A stretch of DNA of 64,000 bases from Chryseolinea lacunae (lineage in GTDB: Bacteria; Bacteroidota; Bacteroidia; Cytophagales; Cyclobacteriaceae). The position numbers and the translations under genes were made by a program. The notes under the pieces were generated by a model that did no database searches, was not told the DNA's origin, and worked only from the letters and a program-made list of their open reading frames with translations. Of the stretch, positions 42,727 through 51,220 are shown piece by piece; positions within the stretch are counted from its first letter, which is position 1; every line of letters begins with the position of its first letter. The stretch is from NCBI RefSeq assembly GCF_016735595.1, contig NZ_JAERRB010000007.1:62001-126000 (forward strand). Direction: 5' to 3'.

Positions 42727-45192
42727 TCAGAAGGTGTATCCTACACTGAACATAAAGTTGCGGGGAGCGCCGGGGTTCACAGTAACGGAAGATCGCCCGC
42801 GACCAAGCCAGTAGGTTTTGTCGGTCAGGTTGTTGATGTTAAACGACAGCTTCACCTTTTCAATTTTGTAGAACAGCGCAGCGTTGAACACGGAATAGCT
42901 GGGAAGTGTGATGTTGCCATACTGCCCGGTGTTTTGTTCGGCCACATAGTTGCCACCAAAGGCAACTCCCGCGCCGCTAAACATACCGTTGTAAACATTG
43001 TACTTGAGCCAGATGCCGCCCATGTTGTTGGGTGTATACTCCTTGTCTTTGCCAACCAGTTCGGGGTCGTCGCTTTTGGTGATGGTGGCTTCGTTGTGTG
43101 CATAGTTGGCCGAGACAGAAAGGTTCGGCAGAATTTTTCCGTTGATGTCCACCTCAAAACCTTTCGATACCTCCTGGCCGCGTTGGGTCAGCAGGTCGGG
43201 GTTGTTGGCGTCGAGCGCGCTAACCAGAATGTTGTTTTGCTCAATGCGATAGATGGCCGTGGTAACGGTGAGGCGGTTGCTAAGCCAATCGCTCTTTGCG
43301 CCAAACTCGATCATGTTGCTGGTGAGGGGATCGAACGGGCCACCATACAAATCCGGATCGCCAATCACACCGGCAGTCTGCGGTTGAAAGCCTTCCACAT
43401 ACGTGCTGTAGAGGTTAATGTTCTTCGCGATGCCATACACCAGACCTACTCGCGGAATGAGGGCAGTTTGTGTTACTTTCTTCTCGTCGGCTTTCTTGTA
43501 GTTTTCGAAATCTGAATAGAACTCCTTGCGCAGGCCCAGCAACACTTGCAGTTTGCCCACCTTGATCTGATCCTGCAGGTAGATGCCGCTGGTGTAGTAT
43601 AGTGTTTGATCGCGGGGCGTCACGGCCGTGAAGTAGCTGGTGATCTCTTGTGGCGTGTAGTTGGGGTTGGCCAGGTCGAAGTGCGGCATGTTGGGCACGG
43701 GGTTTCCGTTTTTGTCGAGCAGATACTGCGACGCCTTGGCGGGATTGTAGGAATTGAGCGCCTTGGTGTTGTCGGCCGTGCGATAGGCACCTGCCAGGGC
43801 GGTCTGCCATGTTCCGGCCGGAGTAGTTTGCCGTGCAAAATCATAGCCCGCCAGGATGGTGTGTTTCACCGGGCCGGTTTGCAAGGCCACGTTGAAATAG
43901 GACATACTGTTGAAGTTGGCATTTTCCTGTGTGCCACGCTGCAAGCGCATCTCCACCAGGGTGGGCATTTCGTTGCCCGCACCATCGCGACCATAGGCGT
44001 TGTTAACACGATGTTCCAGATAATCTCTGTTGTAATGATAGGAAATGAACGACGTGGTAAACGATACCCTGTCAGTGAATTTATGATTCAGCGAAGCCAG
44101 CAGGGAAAGCCCTTGTTCTTTGTTGTAGCTGTTGGAATATGTGGCGATGAGCGAGATTGGGGTGGAGTACAAAAGTCCTTTTCCGTCGGCTCCGCCCAGA
44201 AGAGGCTGACCGCGGTCCACACGTCCGTTGATCGAACTGTAGATCAGATCAACATCAACCCTGGTTTTGTCACTGGGCAAAAACGACAGTGACGGTGCAA
44301 TCAGAATGTCTTTGCTGGCTTGCAAGTCGCGGAAGGAACCGGCATCCTGATAGGCCAGGTTCACGCGATACAAAACGTTTTTCGATTCATTCACGGCGCC
44401 GGTAAAATCACCTTCGGCGCGGATGGTGTTGAAGCTGCCGGCCGAAATGCTGAAGGCTTGTGCCGCCACATCCAGCGGTCGCTTGGTCACGCTGTTCATC
44501 GTGCCACCGGGATCGGCGTAACCATACAGGGCCGAGTTGGCGCCTTTGATCACTTCCACACGTTCGAGGTTGCTGATGAGTGTGGGCGTCCATCCTTTGC
44601 TTATGCGCAGGCCGTTGATCATCACATTGCTGCCCGTGGCAAACCCGCGGATCATGAGGTCGCCCGTGATGGACTCCTGGTTCACACCGCTGATGTTTTT
44701 CACTACGTCGGTGATGCGAAAGGCTTTCTGATCCTGAATCAACTCCTTGGTCACGTAGCTCACGGTTTGCGGAATATCTTTCAACGGCGTGGGCGACTTC
44801 GATGCCAGCGACGACGACTCGGCCTGGTAGGAACCTTCGCGGATGCTGGTGATCACAACCTCGTTCAGCTCGCTGGTGTTTTCGTGCAACACCATGTCGG
44901 GCAAGGTGGTGCTTTCACCGGCCTTCACGTCAACCGATTGTTCTACCGAAAGCAGGCCCACAAACGACGCGATCATGGTGTAGTTTCCGGGAACAATGTT
45001 TCGGATTTCGAATTCACCATTGCTGTTCGATACGGTTCCTTTGGTGGTTCCCTTCAGGGCAATGTTGATGTGTTCGGCGGGTAGCCCGTCGGATGATTTC
45101 ACAATTCCTTTTACCGAACCCGTCTGAGAATGTTGGGCGTTGGCAAAGAATGTGAGCGTTATAAAAAAGACGAGTAGATAAATGTTACGCAT
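42727..45192 (-). CDS. TonB-dependent siderophore receptor with carboxypeptidase-regulatory-like domain
   Basis: 821 residues. Signal peptide 'MRNIYLLVFFITLTFFANA'; then a CarboxypepD_reg-like domain (about 27-112, 'GSVKGIVKSSDGLPAEHINI'). The plug follows (about 135-245, 'KDIPQTVSYVTKELIQDQKA', 'VKGANSALYGYADPGGTMNS'). The barrel ends in 'RNFMFSVGYTF' with the expected terminal Phe. The sequence style matches FhuA/FoxA-type siderophore receptors. With the PepSY protein it forms an iron-uptake operon. No Fur box was looked for beyond eye inspection. Confidence 0.92.
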   Translation of the reverse strand: MRNIYLLVFFITLTFFANAQHSQTGSVKGIVKSSDGLPAEHINIALKGTTKGTVSNSNGEFEIRNIVPGNYTMIASFVGLLSVEQSVDVKAGESTTLPDMVLHENTSELNEVVITSIREGSYQAESSSLASKSPTPLKDIPQTVSYVTKELIQDQKAFRITDVVKNISGVNQESITGDLMIRGFATGSNVMINGLRISKGWTPTLISNLERVEVIKGANSALYGYADPGGTMNSVTKRPLDVAAQAFSISAGSFNTIRAEGDFTGAVNESKNVLYRVNLAYQDAGSFRDLQASKDILIAPSLSFLPSDKTRVDVDLIYSSINGRVDRGQPLLGGADGKGLLYSTPISLIATYSNSYNKEQGLSLLASLNHKFTDRVSFTTSFISYHYNRDYLEHRVNNAYGRDGAGNEMPTLVEMRLQRGTQENANFNSMSYFNVALQTGPVKHTILAGYDFARQTTPAGTWQTALAGAYRTADNTKALNSYNPAKASQYLLDKNGNPVPNMPHFDLANPNYTPQEITSYFTAVTPRDQTLYYTSGIYLQDQIKVGKLQVLLGLRKEFYSDFENYKKADEKKVTQTALIPRVGLVYGIAKNINLYSTYVEGFQPQTAGVIGDPDLYGGPFDPLTSNMIEFGAKSDWLSNRLTVTTAIYRIEQNNILVSALDANNPDLLTQRGQEVSKGFEVDINGKILPNLSVSANYAHNEATITKSDDPELVGKDKEYTPNNMGGIWLKYNVYNGMFSGAGVAFGGNYVAEQNTGQYGNITLPSYSVFNAALFYKIEKVKLSFNINNLTDKTYWLGRGRSSVTVNPGAPRNFMFSVGYTF

Positions 45193-45219
45193 AGGGGGAA
45201 ATGCTTTTTATAATTTCGG

Positions 45220-45250
45220 CAAAGGTGTTTCGGCCGCAGGAGATGCGAAA
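45220..45250 (-). promoter_or_regulatory. Probable promoter of the siderophore receptor operon
   Basis: On the minus strand TTTC (45247-45250), 19 bases, then CACCTTTG (45220-45227), one base off TAnnTTTG. It lies 27 bases before the receptor ATG at 45192. Confidence 0.45.
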
Positions 45251-45728
45251 GCATTGTTTCGAAAACTTCAGAATTTTACCCTTTGTAAGTGAAGGGTCTA
45301 GCTTGGAGAGGGTAGGGATGGGTAGACCAGATATCCTGCCCGGCCTTTGTGTATACCCTGCGTTGAGTCGCTTTGTTAACGTGTAGGACTAACACATAGC
45401 GAATCGAAGTTGTCACGTGTTTAAACTTTCAATAGCTATTTGCAGTCTCTTGATTTTAGCTGGTGAAAAGATGATGCAAGTCAAAGATAAATTCATTGTT
45501 GAATTGATGATGCTATCGTTTGGAAATCCTTCACACGTTTGCGGATATGTAGAACAAAATGCTCGGCACTTGTCTCGTTTCTTTATAGGCATCACATCGT
45601 CTTTATGGCAAGACAACAGCCGTCGGCCACATTGCAGGGAGGTTTCGTCAAAGTCGACCAAGACAAAACTGCTGCTGAACCATTAAACTGTTCAGCATGC
45701 TTTTGAAACATTTAGAAAGGTGAAACGG
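45251..45728. other. Intergenic stretch without a supported gene
   Basis: About 480 bases between the siderophore receptor and the transglutaminase gene. Open frames of 82 and 89 codons overlap on opposite strands (45413-45686). Neither has a family-like feature, and the plus one has only a weak hydrophobic start. No repeat or terminator was recognised. Confidence 0.4.
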
Positions 45729-46679
45729 TCACTGCTGCATCTGCATCTCCTGATGTCGTCTGAAAGAGTTACGCGACACCGATGTGAGTGGTTCTTTTTG
45801 TTGGATTTCGATTTCGCCATCGGCCACCTGACCGTCTTCGTAGGCCACCGTCACAATCACGTCGAGCGTGTGGTTGGACGAGCCGCGGTAGGTTCCTTTC
45901 ACGGGCGAGCAGTCAGAAAAATTCTTTCCAACGGCGAGGCGAACGTGCGTGTCGTTCACCACAAGATTGTTGGTGGGATCAAGGCCAAGCCAGCCATAGA
46001 ACGGAACGTAGGCTTCCACCCACGCGTGGGTTGCACCTTCGCCGCGCATGCCGTTTTTCTTCGGGCAGATGTAGCCGCTCACATAGCGCGCCGGAATGTT
46101 CATGAGCCGAAGCATCACCAGCAGAATGTGGGCAAAATCCTGACACACTCCCGAACGCAGTTTCCACACTTCGTCGAGTGTGGTTTCCACCGTGGTGATG
46201 CCTTTCTTATAGGCAAACGTCGTGTATACGTACTCGCAAAAATGTTTAGCAGACTGAAGGGGCGAGCAGTTCTTGCAACGCTCGTCTTCAATGATCCGCT
46301 GCATGTCGGGCAGCGCGTCAAATTGTTCAAGCCTCAGAAAGTCGATAAGCTCGGGGCGGTACTTCAATTTCAACAATTCCTCCCACTGAAGATCCTGGGG
46401 AATGTTGTCGTCTGGCATGGGCCGTGCAAACGGCGTAACCACAATGCGCGAGTCGATGATCAACTCCGGGTGGGGCCGCGCGTGCGTGAACGTGCCCACG
46501 CTGTTGCCGTAATAATCTTTATAGATGTCCACCACAGGATTTCCCGTGATGGCAATGGTCTGTTCAATCACGTCCTGGTAGTCGTCCTGGATGGGGTAGA
46601 GCATGATCTGGTTGGCGCTGTCGCGCACGAGCCCTTCGTACGTGTATTTGGTGATGTGCCGTATTTTGAATTTTGACAT
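45729..46679 (-). CDS. Transglutaminase-like cysteine peptidase family protein
   Basis: 316 residues. An N-terminal beta domain ('KFKIRHITKYTYEGLVRDSA') precedes the transglutaminase fold with Cys in 'RSGVCQDFAHILLVMLRLMN', His in 'GATHAWVEAYVPF' and Asp in 'WLGLDPTNN'. Bacterial members are proteases, amidases or transamidases. Here it is the last gene of a conserved trio with an alpha-E protein and a circularly permuted ATP-grasp protein, separated by 22 and 46 bases. It probably cleaves or processes the peptide product of that trio. Confidence 0.9.
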   Translation of the reverse strand: MSKFKIRHITKYTYEGLVRDSANQIMLYPIQDDYQDVIEQTIAITGNPVVDIYKDYYGNSVGTFTHARPHPELIIDSRIVVTPFARPMPDDNIPQDLQWEELLKLKYRPELIDFLRLEQFDALPDMQRIIEDERCKNCSPLQSAKHFCEYVYTTFAYKKGITTVETTLDEVWKLRSGVCQDFAHILLVMLRLMNIPARYVSGYICPKKNGMRGEGATHAWVEAYVPFYGWLGLDPTNNLVVNDTHVRLAVGKNFSDCSPVKGTYRGSSNHTLDVIVTVAYEDGQVADGEIEIQQKEPLTSVSRNSFRRHQEMQMQQ

Positions 46680-46701
46680 AGCTGTTTTTTAGCATTAAGA
46701 A

Positions 46702-47637
46702 TCAACTATAGGCGAAGTAGTACTTGTTTAAGGTGCTGCCAATATCGTCAATTTCTGTGGTGATCTCTGTCAAATAATCGTGAAGTCCTATGCGCGACAC
46801 GCTTTGCACGTTGGAGTATTGCACCTTGCTGCGCAGCTTCCCGATCATGAACTGCACTTTGGCAAAACCTTCCTGGTTTTGCTCGCCCTTCAGCCGTTCG
46901 AAATAGCGCGTCAGCTGGTTAAGGGAATACAACACCGACCTTGGGAAATCTACGTTGAACAACACCTGGTCGATGACGTTGCGTGCCTCAAAACCGGATT
47001 GGTAGCGCTTCAGGTACAGCGAATACCCCGAGATCGACATAAGCAGGTATTTCCAGTAGGCCGTGTCTGTCGGCTTGTCTAGATCGTAGGAGAGGTTGCT
47101 CAGCTTCACATCCAGGATGTCGGCCGACTGAATGGCGCGTTCCATATACTTGCCCACGTTCATGAAACACAGGCCTTCGCCGCGAAACATGGTGATGTCG
47201 GTCACGCCAAAATAGATCATACACTCTTTGATGAGGGCATCGAGCACCGTCACCGGGTCTTCAAACTGCAACGCATATTTGAGCCGTTCTTCGCGCACCA
47301 CGTGATAGAATTCGTTGAGGCATTTCCAAAGCTCTGTGGTGATGTTGTCTTGCACGCCGCGGGCATTTTCGCGGGCAATGGTCACCATGTTGAACACGGA
47401 ATTTGGATTGTCGCGGTCCAGCACCATGTATTGCAGCACCTTGCGGCCATTGTTGTCGAGGTCGGAAACGGCGTCATCGTCCAGGCTTCCAAAAATCCGG
47501 AGCACAGGCTGCCACGAAAAATCCTCGGGGCTATCCTGCGAAGAGGCATAGTTTATTTTTAGCATTCTCAGAATGCTATCGGTTCGCTCCATATAGCGAG
47601 ACATCCAGTAGAGTGAATCAGCAACTCGGCTCAGCAT
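46702..47637 (-). CDS. Alpha-E domain protein (DUF403)
   Basis: 311 residues, almost wholly helical, beginning 'MLSRVADSLYWMSRYMERTD', the family signature of the alpha-E domain. 'VFNMVTIARENARGVQDNIT' and 'NVGKYMERAIQSADILDVKL' repeat the R-x-x-x-R/E helical pattern. No catalytic residue is assigned in the family. It occurs with circularly permuted ATP-grasp proteins and transglutaminases in many phyla and is predicted to work with them in peptide synthesis or tailoring. The ATP-grasp stop is 46 bases upstream. Confidence 0.9.
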   Translation of the reverse strand: MLSRVADSLYWMSRYMERTDSILRMLKINYASSQDSPEDFSWQPVLRIFGSLDDDAVSDLDNNGRKVLQYMVLDRDNPNSVFNMVTIARENARGVQDNITTELWKCLNEFYHVVREERLKYALQFEDPVTVLDALIKECMIYFGVTDITMFRGEGLCFMNVGKYMERAIQSADILDVKLSNLSYDLDKPTDTAYWKYLLMSISGYSLYLKRYQSGFEARNVIDQVLFNVDFPRSVLYSLNQLTRYFERLKGEQNQEGFAKVQFMIGKLRSKVQYSNVQSVSRIGLHDYLTEITTEIDDIGSTLNKYYFAYS

Positions 47638-47683
47638 CGGCGTATGATTGTCATGAAGTTAGTTAAAAAAATGAGTTGGGTTT

Positions 47684-49132
47684 TTATTTGGCCAGCACCC
47701 AGGTGTCTTTGCTGCCGCCCCCTTGCGAAGAGTTCACCACCAATGATCCTTCTTTCAGCGCCACACGGGTCAGTCCTCCCGGCACAATCTCGATGCCGTT
47801 GGGCCCGCACAGTGCGAACGGCCTCAGGTCGATGCGTCGGGGCTGCGCCTTGCCATTCACATAGCACGGTGCGTTGGAAAGACTGATGACGGGCTGCGCA
47901 ATGAACTCGCGCGGTGCCTTCAATATCTCTTTCTTGTAGTCGTCTATTTCTTCTTCTGACGCGGCGTGTCCCATCAGCATGCCATAGCCGCCCGAGCCGT
48001 TGGTTTTCTTCACCACCATTTTGTTGATGTTCTTCAGCACGTGCTCGCGCTCGTCGGGCTTCTCTAATTGATAGGTGGGAACGTTTTTCAGGATGGGCTC
48101 TTCGTTCAGATAATAGCGGATCATCTCCGGCACATACACATAGATCGCCTTGTCGTCGGCCACACCATTGCCCACGGCATTCACGATGGCCACATTGCCT
48201 TTGCGATAGGCAGACATAATTCCCGACACGCCCAGCACACTTTGAGGATTAAACACGAGGGGATCGAGGAAGTCGTCGTCCACGCGGCGGTAGATCACAT
48301 CCACCTGCCGAAGCCCTGCCGTGGTCTTCATATACACTTTGTGATTCTCCACCACAAGGTCGCGTCCTTCCACCAGCTCAATGCCCATGAGGCGTGCCAG
48401 CGTGGTGTGTTCGAAGTAGGCCGAGTTATAAATGCCGGGCGTGAGCAGCACCACATTGGGCGACGACACCTGTCCGGGGCTCAGCGACATGAGGTTGTTG
48501 TAAAGAATGTTGGGGTATTGCGTTACCGGCCGCACATAGTTCTGGGGAATGAGGTCGGGAAAAATGCGCTTGGTGATCTCGCGGTTCTCAATCATATACG
48601 ACACACCCGACGGTGTGCGAAGGTTGTCTTCCAGCACGTAGAATGTGCCGTCGTGGTCGCGTATCAGGTCGATGCCGGCAATGTGCACATAAATATCGTG
48701 AGGCACATTCACGCCTTGCATTTCGCGCAGATAGTGTGGGCACGAATAGATGAGGTCGATGGGCACAATGCCGTCTTTGAGGCTGAACTGCTGGTGATAG
48801 ACATCTTTCAGGAACAGGTTCAGCGCCCGCAGCCGTTGTTTGATGCCGCGCTCTATAAAGTCCCACTCAGACGCGGTGATGATGCGGGGAATGATATCGA
48901 ACGGGAAAATCTTCTCGATGCCTTCGCCGCTGGAGTAGACCGTGAACGTGATGCCCTGGCTCATGAAGAGGCCTTTTGCCAGTTCTTCTTTTTTGCTGAG
49001 CTCGTCGGCGGGAATGCTGGACAGGGAGTTGAAGACATTCTGATAGTGCGATCGCACGCGCTCTTCATCGTACATTTCATCCCAGGTATTGCCAGCTAAA
49101 GGGTACTTATGAAAGAGTTCGGTTGCCTTCAT
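47684..49132 (-). CDS. Circularly permuted ATP-grasp protein (DUF404/DUF407)
   Basis: 482 residues. 'GITFTVYSSGEGIEKIFPFD', 'YVLEDNLRTPSGVSYMIENR', 'VNAVGNGVADDKAIYVYVPE' and 'VVKKTNGSGGYGMLMGHAAS' match the family; the GSGGYGM loop should bind ATP. Proteins with a permuted ATP-grasp fold are predicted to ligate amino acids or form amides with carboxylates. It is the first gene of the trio. The end 'SLVVNSSQGGGSKDTWVL' is also family-typical. The target peptide is unknown and no precursor-like small gene is visible next to it. Confidence 0.92.
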   Translation of the reverse strand: MKATELFHKYPLAGNTWDEMYDEERVRSHYQNVFNSLSSIPADELSKKEELAKGLFMSQGITFTVYSSGEGIEKIFPFDIIPRIITASEWDFIERGIKQRLRALNLFLKDVYHQQFSLKDGIVPIDLIYSCPHYLREMQGVNVPHDIYVHIAGIDLIRDHDGTFYVLEDNLRTPSGVSYMIENREITKRIFPDLIPQNYVRPVTQYPNILYNNLMSLSPGQVSSPNVVLLTPGIYNSAYFEHTTLARLMGIELVEGRDLVVENHKVYMKTTAGLRQVDVIYRRVDDDFLDPLVFNPQSVLGVSGIMSAYRKGNVAIVNAVGNGVADDKAIYVYVPEMIRYYLNEEPILKNVPTYQLEKPDEREHVLKNINKMVVKKTNGSGGYGMLMGHAASEEEIDDYKKEILKAPREFIAQPVISLSNAPCYVNGKAQPRRIDLRPFALCGPNGIEIVPGGLTRVALKEGSLVVNSSQGGGSKDTWVLAK

Positions 49133-49321
49133 GGGCTACGGGTTAAGGTTAGGTTAAAACTAAAATACCAACCGGATAACGTATTTATGAAGTTGTTGAT
49201 ATAATTATTTACGCAATCGAATGTTGCGGCAGGAGCGCCAGCGCTAAGAGATAGGGGGGTGGAGGGAACGCAAAAGCGAAAAATGCTTGCGGATTGATTC
49301 GTTTTGTCGACGTATGAAAAC

Positions 49322-49350
49322 AAAAAAGCCACCGGGTAGGTGGCTTTTTT
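49322..49350. terminator. Bidirectional rho-independent terminator after rplI
   Basis: aaaaaagccacc (49322-49333) pairs perfectly with ggtggctttttt (49339-49350) around gggta. The symmetric A and T tracts allow termination on both strands. It ends the rpsF-rpsR-rplI operon on the minus strand. Confidence 0.93.
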
Positions 49351-49370
49351 GTCAATGTGTAGTGCTGCGA

Positions 49371-49814
49371 TTATTCGGCAACAACTTTCACCTGGAGTTC
49401 GTGCTTCACTTCTTTGTGAAGATCAAGCGTCACGGTGTAGGTACCGATTTGCTTAGGGATTTCCTTCAAGTGAACTTTCTTGCGGTCGATATCGAAACCT
49501 TTTGCTTTCAATACGTCGGCAATTTGCAGGGCGGTTACCGCGCCGAAGATCTTTCCGCTCTCACCGGCTTTCGTTCCGATTTCGATGGTCAGGTCGCCGA
49601 TTTTGGCTGCCAGTGCTTCTGCATCTTGTTTCACCTTAGCCGCTTTGTGAGCTGCCTGGCGTACGTTTTCTGTGATCAGTCTTTTGTTAGAATCGTTGGC
49701 GATCAGCGCGAAGCCATTGGGGATAAGGTAGTTGTTACCGTATCCAGCCTTCACTTTCACGATGTCGTTTTTATAGCCAAGTCCTGTTACGTCTTGTTTC
49801 AAAATTACTTCCAT
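49371..49814 (-). CDS. rplI: 50S ribosomal protein L9
   Basis: 147 residues, the normal length. The N-terminal domain begins 'MEVILKQDVTGLGYKNDIVK' and 'VKAGYGNNYLIPNGFA', followed by the long connecting helix and the C-terminal RNA-binding domain ('SGKIFGAVTALQIADVLKAK'). L9 binds 23S rRNA at the L1 stalk base. It is the last gene of the conserved rpsF-rpsR-rplI operon and is followed by a strong terminator. Confidence 0.97.
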   Translation of the reverse strand: MEVILKQDVTGLGYKNDIVKVKAGYGNNYLIPNGFALIANDSNKRLITENVRQAAHKAAKVKQDAEALAAKIGDLTIEIGTKAGESGKIFGAVTALQIADVLKAKGFDIDRKKVHLKEIPKQIGTYTVTLDLHKEVKHELQVKVVAE

Positions 49815-49840
49815 GTCGTTTTTCTTTAAGGGTTCAACGA

Positions 49841-50092
49841 TTATTTCAACGAATCACCAACATACGGAAGCAAAGCTACGTGACGGGCACGTTTCACAGC
49901 TTGAGCCACTTTCTTCTGAAACTTCAGGCTGGTGCCGGTAAGTCTGCGAGGAAGAATTTTGCCTTGCTCGTTGATAAACTTCAGGAGGAAGTCAGGATCC
50001 TTGTAGTCAATGTACTTGATCCCATTCTTTTTGAAGCGGCAGTATTTCGGTTTGATCTCTGCGCGCTTGATCGGTTCATTCATCAATGTCAT
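49841..50092 (-). CDS. rpsR: 30S ribosomal protein S18
   Basis: 83 residues. '[20 protein letters not shown]', '[20 protein letters not shown]' and '[13 protein letters not shown]' are diagnostic. S18 pairs with S6 on the 30S platform. The start ATG at 50092 overlaps the rpsF stop codon (ATGA); a second ATG three codons later is possible. A single Cys ('KYCRF') remains, so no zinc-binding set is present. Confidence 0.97.
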   Translation of the reverse strand: MTLMNEPIKRAEIKPKYCRFKKNGIKYIDYKDPDFLLKFINEQGKILPRRLTGTSLKFQKKVAQAVKRARHVALLPYVGDSLK

Positions 50093-50469
50093 CGTGTTGT
50101 CTCCTCAGCTTTTTTTACAGGTTTTCTGTTTTCCTTGTTCTTGAATTCGCCTTTGCGTCTCCGTTCGTTGTACACCACAGCGTGTTTGTCCAACACTGTA
50201 GTCAAAAAGCGCATTACCGATTCATCCCGTCTGTACTCTGTTTCGAGCGTGTCGATTGCCGTACTGGGTGCCGAGAATTCGATGAGGTTGTAGAAGCCAG
50301 TTGACTTCTTGTTGATAGGATACGCTAATTTTTTAAGGCCCCATTGCTCATTATTGAGAATTTCGGCGTTAGCTTTCTTCAACACTTTCACGAATTTTTC
50401 GACAGCATCCTTTGCCTGTTCTTCAGACAAAACGGGATTTAAGATGAATACCGTCTCGTAATTGTTCAT
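50089..50469 (-). CDS. rpsF: 30S ribosomal protein S6
   Basis: 126 residues from the ATG at 50469; the frame extends to 50517 but passes through the promoter. '[20 protein letters not shown]' and '[20 protein letters not shown]' fit S6. The C-terminal tail is basic and rich in Lys/Glu. The gene begins the S6-S18-L9 operon and overlaps rpsR by four bases, so translation is coupled. Confidence 0.97.
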   Translation of the reverse strand: MNNYETVFILNPVLSEEQAKDAVEKFVKVLKKANAEILNNEQWGLKKLAYPINKKSTGFYNLIEFSAPSTAIDTLETEYRRDESVMRFLTTVLDKHAVVYNERRRKGEFKNKENRKPVKKAEETTR

Positions 50470-50495
50470 GTTTACTGTTTTAGTTTTTGAGGTTG

Positions 50496-50526
50496 CAAAA
50501 GTAGGAAAAACAACCATACTTTAAAA
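50496..50526 (-). promoter_or_regulatory. Promoter of the rpsF operon
   Basis: The minus strand has an exact TACTTTTG -7 box (50496-50503) with TTTT (50523-50526) 19 bases upstream. The box lies 26 bases before the rpsF start codon. Confidence 0.6.
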
Positions 50527-50633
50527 CATCTGGCCGAAAAATGAGGAAAATGCAGGGCGAGAACTTGTTTCATAATGGGATTTTTTGCTATTTCGGGTGT
50601 CCCTCGCATTTTAGGCATTTAACTATTTTGGTT

Positions 50634-50876
50634 GTGCGTTTAAGCGATCAGCAGAAAGAACAGATCCGGTTCAACACCGAAATGATCAAGCTTTTAGTAG
50701 CCTTGATTTTTGGAACCGTAGGAGGGCTTGTTTCGTTCCTTGTAGAAGGAGTGGACACAGGCAAAGAGGCGTTTTTCACAGCAAGTTGCCTTATTGTGGC
50801 CGCGCTGTGCATAGTCTTAGCATACTCCCGATATTCAATAACCATAAACAATGGAATTCCCGAACGAAACGATTGA
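50634..50876 (+). CDS. Small two-segment membrane protein, 80 aa
   Basis: The most likely start is GTG at 50634, giving 'MRLSDQQKEQIRFNTEMIKL' and two membrane segments ('LLVALIFGTVGGLVSFLV', 'TASCLIVAALCIVLAYS'). The open frame begins at an ATG at 50541 but that N-terminus is Cys/Phe-rich and unlike a real one. A third option is ATG at 50682. No family recognised. It overlaps the next small membrane gene by 26 bases, a sign of coupled translation. Confidence 0.55.
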   Translation: MRLSDQQKEQIRFNTEMIKLLVALIFGTVGGLVSFLVEGVDTGKEAFFTASCLIVAALCIVLAYSRYSITINNGIPERND

Positions 50877-51048
50877 TGCGATCCTGATGGGCGGAGCCGT
50901 TTTGGTCATTTTAGCCATAATTGGCGCTCTCATTGCCCTTCTGAGGCAGACCATTCACGATGGCCGGATGCTCAACAAAGGAAAAGTAGAAACTCATCGC
51001 ATAGAGAAAGAAGCAAAGAGGCTTCAACCCCTGGTGAAGCACTCCTAA
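50851..51048 (+). CDS. Small single-pass membrane protein, 65 aa
   Basis: 'MEFPNETIDAILMGGAVLVI' leads into one membrane segment (about 12-32) and a basic cytosolic tail rich in Lys/Arg/Glu. It overlaps the end of the previous small membrane gene, so the two likely work together. No family recognised. Divergent from the rpsF operon. Confidence 0.55.
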   Translation: MEFPNETIDAILMGGAVLVILAIIGALIALLRQTIHDGRMLNKGKVETHRIEKEAKRLQPLVKHS

Positions 51049-51183
51049 ATCCTTCCCGCTGCGCAGGTTGTCCGTGCGTTCTTTTTTGTTATCAAGGTAT
51101 TTTTGTTCGTCAGTTTTCCACTCATCACCTCCGAAACGTTGCCGTTAATTGTTTTGACTCCTTCCGTGTTTTATCCTGTATAT

Positions 51184-51214
51184 TTCCTCTTTCAATCGAT
51201 TGAGCTTATTTTTG
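51184..51214 (+). promoter_or_regulatory. Probable promoter of the DUF1553 cytochrome gene
   Basis: TATTTTTG at 51207-51214 is an exact TAnnTTTG box six bases before the ATG at 51221. A weak -33 candidate (TTTC at 51183-51186) lies 20 bases upstream. Such spacing predicts a leaderless mRNA. Confidence 0.5.
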
Positions 51215-51220
51215 TAAAGG

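Noticed and set aside
45413-45686. Overlapping 82- and 89-codon frames on opposite strands
   Set aside because: Neither strand shows conserved-looking motifs or a good promoter; they cannot both be real and neither is supported.
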